Positions 7,555 through 11,688 of a stretch of DNA of 11,688 bases are shown here, in pieces. Below the pieces are notes generated by a model. It was not told the DNA's origin. It worked only from the letters and a program-made list of their open reading frames with translations, and ran no database searches. Each line of letters opens with the position of its first letter. The stretch's first letter is position 1. Both the position numbers and the translations under genes were made by a program. Location: positions 1 through 11,688 of the forward strand of contig DCPV01000101.1 of assembly GCA_002323775.1 (NCBI GenBank), written 5' to 3'. The DNA is from Firmicutes bacterium UBA1535 (GTDB taxonomy: Bacteria > Bacillota > Clostridia > Tissierellales > Sedimentibacteraceae).

Positions 7555-7580
7555 TAACTTTTTGACCTTTCATCCGATAT
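7555..7580 (+). promoter_or_regulatory. Sigma-D (sigma-28 class) flagellar-type promoter
   Basis: TAAC (7555-7558), 15 bp, then CCGATAT (7574-7580), compared with the Bacillus SigD consensus TAAA-N15-GCCGATAT. It lies 44 bp before the start of the FliK-like gene. A TTGACC (7562-7567) with TAATAG 16 bp further on could be an overlapping vegetative promoter. Confidence 0.65.
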
Positions 7581-7623
7581 AACTAATAGAAATATAATAC
7601 TTTTATAAAGAGTGTGAAATCAA

Positions 7624-9684
7624 ATGAATATTATTAATAACCCTATTGCTACAGATAGCTTTAAAAGCAGTCCTATTCAATCGAACGCTAATGTTTCAAG
7701 CACTTCAAGCAACGCAAGCATTTCAGATGCTTTGCGTGTTTCTGAACTTGAAAAAGCAATTCTTGAAAATTTGAATAATACAGCAAATATAAAATCAGAC
7801 GCTTATTTAGCTTCTAAGACGCAGCCTGATAACACTGCTGATTTAATTGCGTTTGCAAAAAAACTTCTGTATAATGAAAAGTTCAGAGAAATTGCAATAA
7901 ACTCAGACCCTAAGCTAAAAGAGGCTTATGAAAATTTTAATGAGGCTATAAAAACTGATGATTCTAAGCTTGCAGAGTACATTAGGTCTGTTCTTTCGGA
8001 TTCTAATAAGTTCTCGGGAGAGTTTTTCCATGCACTTAATAAGCTGATGTCTGACACAAAGGATTTAAGCTTAAAAAATGCTATATACGATTTCTTAAAG
8101 ATATTTGACTATTATTTTTCTCAGGATGAAAACGCCTCTGCTGTAAACTCTGCATTAAATGAGCTTTTGAGCAAGCTTCCGGAAGATTTGAAAAATTACT
8201 TATTAAAGCTTTTATCAAATAGCTTTGACAACAAGTTAAATCTTTTGTTACTATCAATATTGGACACAAAGCTTCCTGAAAGAGAAAAATTAAAGCTTGT
8301 TATTTCATATTTGCTTGATTTTGCTGATAAATCGAATAACGTTAAGGACAGTGACCCTTTAAATATATTAAACAATTTTCCACAATCCTCAGCACAGTCA
8401 AATGATGAGAGTATAAAATTTATAGATATGGCTATAAAATCTTTAAAAAGCTCTAATTTAAGCAATGATAATGAAATAAGAGCCTTAATTGAAAACCTAG
8501 AGGAAAAGCTAGCCTCACAGAATTCCGATATATCAGATAAATTCATACCTGAGCAAAGCTTAAATATGCAAAAATCAAATATGAAGTTGTTGGATGAATT
8601 AATACAAAATGTAGTTAATCAAAAATCAGATAGTCTACATAATGCTAAAGTCACTGTAAATGAGCTTAAAAATAGTGATGTTGTCAAATTTTTAGATAGT
8701 TTAAAAGCATCTGCTAATTTTGATGATAAAAATATGATAAATAGCTTAATAGATGATTTGGGGAAAATAAAGCTTCAGAATTTATCAGAGCTTTCAGCAA
8801 TTTTTGATAGAATAAAAACCTATATTTTAAATAATAATTCATTTACTAAAGATATTAAAGAAAATCTTCTCAATTTATTTGACAAATTTGCTGATAATAT
8901 ATTGGAAAATCTTATATTTTCCAATGTCTCAAAGAACAAATGTGAAGTGCTATTAAATATTTATGAGAAAAATATAATGCCTAATTTACTTAAAAACACA
9001 GAGCAATTCAATGCTGAGCTAAATACTAATCGTTTTAATAATCTAGGAATATCAAAAAATATTTTCTCTGCTTTAACTCATAATCTTTTAAGATTAAAGC
9101 TAGGTACAGCAAGTGAGTTTGACAAGCAAATCAAAACATTTTTTAATCAGCTAAATTATAAACAGCTAATTAATTCAGAAGAATCTGTTGATATGAAACT
9201 TGCTTTGATTAATAAACTTGTAGAACAGCAAGATATAAATGGCGGAATGAAGGAATTTTTAAAATTATTAGACACTGGTATGAAATCAAATTCTAATGAA
9301 CAAAGCAGAGCAGCTTTTGAAAACACCTTGCTATCTCTAATCTCTAAGGATGATTTAATGGCTAGGTATAAACACTTCTTCCTGCCACTTCTATACAATG
9401 GGCAAAATATTTTATCGGAAATATTTCTTGGTATAGATAGGATAAAAGATGAGGATAAAAAGCAAGAGTTTGATATAGAAGATTTAGTATTTAAAATTAC
9501 AATGATTTTAGACATTGAAAACAAGGGATTATTCAATACAACACTTGTTTATTCCAATGGAGAAATATCAGCAAATGTCGCAGTTCCAAAATATTTTAGT
9601 TCATCAGGTATTAAGATATATAATGATTTAAAAAATATTATTGCAAAAAACAAGCTTAAGGCTGGTAGTATTGTCGTCAGCTAA
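7624..9684 (+). CDS. Large helical protein with FliK-like C-terminal end (putative flagellar hook-length control)
   Basis: A 686-aa protein with no signal peptide or membrane helix. Residues 1-45 are Ser/Asn/Thr-rich and look disordered. About 45-610 is a long series of Leu/Lys/Asn/Asp-rich amphipathic helices. Residues 617-686 change to a predicted beta-rich segment, ITMILDIENKGLFNTTLVYSNG and ISANVAV, followed by a helix, ending KAGSIVVS. This resembles the FliK C-terminal domain (L.L.P..LG...V.L....G.I.V) that senses hook completion through FlhB. Disordered or helical ruler plus compact C-terminal domain is the usual FliK plan, and the sigma-D promoter at 7555-7580 supports a motility role. 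No other flagellar gene is in the window, so the assignment is moderate; it may be a FliK-related orphan. The ribosome binding site is weak (AAAGAG about 11-14 nt upstream of ATG). Transcription ends at the hairpin at 9718-9755. Confidence 0.5.
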   Translation: MNIINNPIATDSFKSSPIQSNANVSSTSSNASISDALRVSELEKAILENLNNTANIKSDAYLASKTQPDNTADLIAFAKKLLYNEKFREIAINSDPKLKEAYENFNEAIKTDDSKLAEYIRSVLSDSNKFSGEFFHALNKLMSDTKDLSLKNAIYDFLKIFDYYFSQDENASAVNSALNELLSKLPEDLKNYLLKLLSNSFDNKLNLLLLSILDTKLPEREKLKLVISYLLDFADKSNNVKDSDPLNILNNFPQSSAQSNDESIKFIDMAIKSLKSSNLSNDNEIRALIENLEEKLASQNSDISDKFIPEQSLNMQKSNMKLLDELIQNVVNQKSDSLHNAKVTVNELKNSDVVKFLDSLKASANFDDKNMINSLIDDLGKIKLQNLSELSAIFDRIKTYILNNNSFTKDIKENLLNLFDKFADNILENLIFSNVSKNKCEVLLNIYEKNIMPNLLKNTEQFNAELNTNRFNNLGISKNIFSALTHNLLRLKLGTASEFDKQIKTFFNQLNYKQLINSEESVDMKLALINKLVEQQDINGGMKEFLKLLDTGMKSNSNEQSRAAFENTLLSLISKDDLMARYKHFFLPLLYNGQNILSEIFLGIDRIKDEDKKQEFDIEDLVFKITMILDIENKGLFNTTLVYSNGEISANVAVPKYFSSSGIKIYNDLKNIIAKNKLKAGSIVVS

Positions 9685-9717
9685 CATAAATATGGAAACT
9701 ATTAAGTATATAAAATA

Positions 9718-9755
9718 GAGGAGCATATCACGATGATATGTTCCTCGGTTTTTTT
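9718..9755 (+). terminator. Rho-independent terminator
   Basis: A 12-bp stem, GAGGAGCATATC (9718-9729) against GATATGTTCCTC (9735-9746) with one G-T pair and a 5-nt loop, is followed by GG and seven Ts. It is 33 bp after the FliK-like gene. On the other strand it follows the convergent methionine-binding lipoprotein gene, where the T run is poorer, so it may serve both directions. Confidence 0.9.
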
Positions 9756-9765
9756 ATTTATATTT

Positions 9766-10593
9766 TTAGTCTATTGGGACGACTGAACCCTTATATGTAT
9801 CATTGATGTATTGCTTTATCCTTTTATCTTTTAGAGCTTCTATTAAGGCTATCACAGCTTTATTATTTTGATTGCCGTCTTTAACAACTATTATATTTGC
9901 GTATGTATGTGCAGCTTCTGAATCCTGTTCTTCAATAGAAAGAGCATTTGACACATCCAAGCCTGCACTGAGTGCATAATTCCCATTTAACACCACGAAA
10001 TCAACATCAGTAATTATTTTTGAAATCTGATCTGCTTCTAACTCCACTATACTTATATTGTATGGATTTTTAACTATATCTTTCTTTGTAGCTGCAAAGC
10101 CTACACCAGCTTTTATTTTTATCAAGCCGTTATTTTCAAGTAGTAAAAGAGCTCTTGCTTCATTTGTTGCATCATTTGGCACTGCAATTATTGATCCTTT
10201 TTTTATATATTTTAAATCCGATGATTTTCCTGCATATATTGCAAGAGGTTCATAATGTATTCGTGCTACGCTAACTAATTTGGTCTTATGTTTTTTATTG
10301 AAATTATCTAAATAAGGCTTATGCTGAAAGAAATTTACATCAATATCCCCTGAATTTACAACTAAATTAGGCTGTATATAGTCGGTAAATTCAAATATTT
10401 CCAACTCATAGCCCTGCTCCTTCAATACATCCTTAACCTGAGCCAATATTTGTGCATGGGGTGTTGGCGATGCGGCTACCTTTATTTTTTTATTTTCTTC
10501 CTTTAATGTTTCATTATTTTGGCATCCTACTAATGAATTAAGTGCCAGTATTGAAATTAACATTAAAAAAAATGATTTCCTTAAATTTTTCAT
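9766..10593 (-). CDS. metQ: MetQ/NlpA-family methionine-binding lipoprotein
   Basis: A 275-aa protein of usual length for the NlpA family. A signal peptide ends in lipobox L-V-G-C with Cys at 24. The mature part begins KIKVAASPTPHAQIL and continues with YIQPNLVVNSGDIDVNFFQHKPYLDNF, the strongest hallmark of MetQ-type proteins; HYEPLAIYAGK and VPNDATNEARALLLLE also match closely. Such proteins are lipid-anchored outside the membrane and deliver D- and L-methionine to the MetNI ABC transporter. No metN or metI is adjacent, and the gene appears monocistronic between its own promoter and the convergent terminator, so it would use a transporter encoded elsewhere. The ATG has GAGGAG 6 nt upstream. 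The leader is only about 50 nt, too short for an S-box or T-box element, so riboswitch control is not evident. Other NlpA-family ligands cannot be excluded. Confidence 0.9.
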   Translation of the reverse strand: MKNLRKSFFLMLISILALNSLVGCQNNETLKEENKKIKVAASPTPHAQILAQVKDVLKEQGYELEIFEFTDYIQPNLVVNSGDIDVNFFQHKPYLDNFNKKHKTKLVSVARIHYEPLAIYAGKSSDLKYIKKGSIIAVPNDATNEARALLLLENNGLIKIKAGVGFAATKKDIVKNPYNISIVELEADQISKIITDVDFVVLNGNYALSAGLDVSNALSIEEQDSEAAHTYANIIVVKDGNQNNKAVIALIEALKDKRIKQYINDTYKGSVVPID

Positions 10594-10652
10594 TTTAATC
10601 TCCTCTAATAAGAAGGCAGCTATATTTTTGGTTTATTGGATACATTTGTCAC

Positions 10653-10681
10653 AGTATAAATCAAAAATATAAGCTTGTCAA
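10653..10681 (-). promoter_or_regulatory. Vegetative promoter of the metQ-like gene
   Basis: On the minus strand, TTGACA (10681-10676), a 17-bp spacer and TATACT (10658-10653), nearly the full sigma-A consensus, about 60 bp before the ATG. Confidence 0.8.
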
Positions 10682-10770
10682 TAGCTTTTTAAATTTCGTT
10701 GAGTTTCTAACAATAATTAAATATATGAAAGAAAAGAAATATTAATTTTAATTTTCATAATAATAGATTG

Positions 10771-10800
10771 TTGACTTAATTGCTAATTTTGTCTTATAAT
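10771..10800 (+). promoter_or_regulatory. Vegetative promoter of purD
   Basis: TTGACT (10771-10776), an 18-bp spacer and TATAAT (10795-10800), 65 bp before the purD ATG. The leader is short and AT-rich; I see no purine riboswitch fold in it. Confidence 0.75.
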
Positions 10801-10865
10801 ATTAACATAAATAATAAAATATTTGATAAAACAATTCTTTTAAATAACTAAAATAAGGAGTCACT

Positions 10866-11688
10866 ATGAAAGTCTTAGTAGTTGGAAGTGGTGCCAGAGA
10901 GCATACCATATGTTATAAACTAAAGCAAAGCAAAAAACTTAGCAAACTATATTGTGCACCAGGCAATGCCGGTATATCCTCCATAGCTGAATGTGTTGAT
11001 ATAAAAGCAGAGGATATAGAGAAAATAACTGAATTTTCTGTTGATAATAAAATAGATTTTGTTGTTGTAGGTCCAGAAGTTCCTCTTGTTGCAGGGATTG
11101 TGGATATGCTTGAGGCTAAAGGAATAAAAGCCTTTGGTCCTAAAAAATGCGGAGCAATATTTGAGGGCAGCAAGTCATATTCAAAGGATTTTATGGAAAA
11201 ATACAAAATACCTACCGCAAAATACAGTACCTACACTGATTGCAAAGAGGCTCTTGATGGACTCGAAGAATTTAGTCTTCCTGTAGTTATAAAGGCAGAT
11301 GGTTTAGCGGCAGGAAAAGGAGTTTTGATATGCAATACTATTGGAGATGCACGAGAGGGAATTAAGTCTATACTAGATGATAAGCAGTTTGGAGATGCAG
11401 GCAATAGCTTAGTTATTGAGGAATTTTTAGACGGAATTGAAACTTCCCTGCTATGCTTTGTCAACGGCAAAGAAATAATCCCTATGGAAAGCGCTAGGGA
11501 CTACAAGAGAGCCTACGACAATGATTTAGGATTAAACACAGGCGGCATGGGCTGTTTCTCACCAAATCCAATATATACAGACGAGTTGAAAAAATTTATA
11601 AAGAAAAATATAATAGATAAAACCTTAGGCGGATTTTTAAGCGAAGGCATTGACTTCAGAGGAGTTTTGTTTATAGGTCTAATGATTA
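10866..11688 (+). CDS. purD: Phosphoribosylamine-glycine ligase (GAR synthetase), 3' end beyond window
   Basis: The first 274 codons of a protein that is usually about 420 aa. It catalyses ATP-dependent joining of phosphoribosylamine and glycine to give GAR, the second step of purine synthesis, in the cytosol. The N-terminal nucleotide-fold start MKVLVVGSGAREHTI, the FVVVGPEVPLVAGIVD segment, GSKSYSKDFMEKY, the ATP-grasp segment LPVVIKADGLAAGKGVLI, VIEEFLDGIETSLL and DYKRAYDNDLGLNTGGMGCFSPNP are all PurD signatures and look intact. The ATG at 10866 has AAGGAG 5 nt upstream. No other pur gene precedes it, and it has its own promoter, so here purD is not the tail of a visible pur operon; what follows lies outside the window. 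Confidence 0.96.
   Translation, partial: MKVLVVGSGAREHTICYKLKQSKKLSKLYCAPGNAGISSIAECVDIKAEDIEKITEFSVDNKIDFVVVGPEVPLVAGIVDMLEAKGIKAFGPKKCGAIFEGSKSYSKDFMEKYKIPTAKYSTYTDCKEALDGLEEFSLPVVIKADGLAAGKGVLICNTIGDAREGIKSILDDKQFGDAGNSLVIEEFLDGIETSLLCFVNGKEIIPMESARDYKRAYDNDLGLNTGGMGCFSPNPIYTDELKKFIKKNIIDKTLGGFLSEGIDFRGVLFIGLMI

Noticed and set aside
8081..9536. Minus-strand open frames inside the FliK-like gene (8081-8269, 8196-8546, 9156-9536)
   Set aside because: They overlap each other or the long plus-strand gene, are Ser/Phe/Leu-rich as antisense shadows are, and lack ribosome binding sites.
10801..10865. Purine riboswitch in the purD leader
   Set aside because: The leader is about 60 nt, A-rich, and lacks the conserved paired elements of the purine aptamer.
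10913..11470. Minus-strand open frames opposite purD
   Set aside because: purD is unmistakable on the plus strand; these are shadows of it.

Overview
The window is AT-rich DNA (clearly low GC, with strong AGGAGG-type ribosome binding sites) of the kind found in anaerobic, motile low-GC Firmicutes, most likely class Clostridia. A D-methionine-type binding lipoprotein, a sigma-D-type flagellar promoter and a stand-alone purD fit this, but I cannot name a genus from the sequence alone.

Left two thirds (1-7320), all on the minus strand and read right to left: a polytopic TgpA-like/DUF4129-like membrane protein (405 aa); a MoxR-family AAA+ ATPase; a DUF58 protein; a second, paralogous membrane protein (409 aa); then two paralogous extracytoplasmic solute-binding-like proteins. 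The first of these has an N-terminal membrane anchor without a lipobox cysteine. The second is a lipoprotein that runs off the left edge. MoxR + DUF58 + a TgpA-like protein is a recurring bacterial module, but here both membrane proteins lack the extracytoplasmic transglutaminase domain, and no permease or ABC ATPase accompanies the binding-like proteins.

The layout records an ancient duplication. About 70 bp holding the moxR promoter (5801-5870) recurs at 7251-7320 (57 of 70 bases match, no gaps), and the last codons of the DUF58 gene recur as a remnant at 7112-7147 just before the 405-aa gene. This is best explained by tandem duplication of a promoter-moxR-DUF58-membrane-protein unit, followed by loss of moxR and most of DUF58 from the upstream copy. 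Both promoter copies carry a palindromic AACGTT-centred, cre/LacI-operator-like site just downstream of the -10.

Middle (7321-9756): an AT-rich divergent intergenic region, then a 686-aa, mostly helical plus-strand protein with a FliK-C-like C-terminal end. It is preceded by a good sigma-D promoter (TAAC-N15-CCGATAT) and followed by a strong hairpin-plus-T terminator shared with the convergent gene.

Right (9766-11688): a MetQ/NlpA-type methionine-binding lipoprotein on the minus strand with a near-consensus promoter and no metNI nearby, and divergently the 5' two thirds of purD (phosphoribosylamine-glycine ligase) with its own promoter, cut by the right edge.
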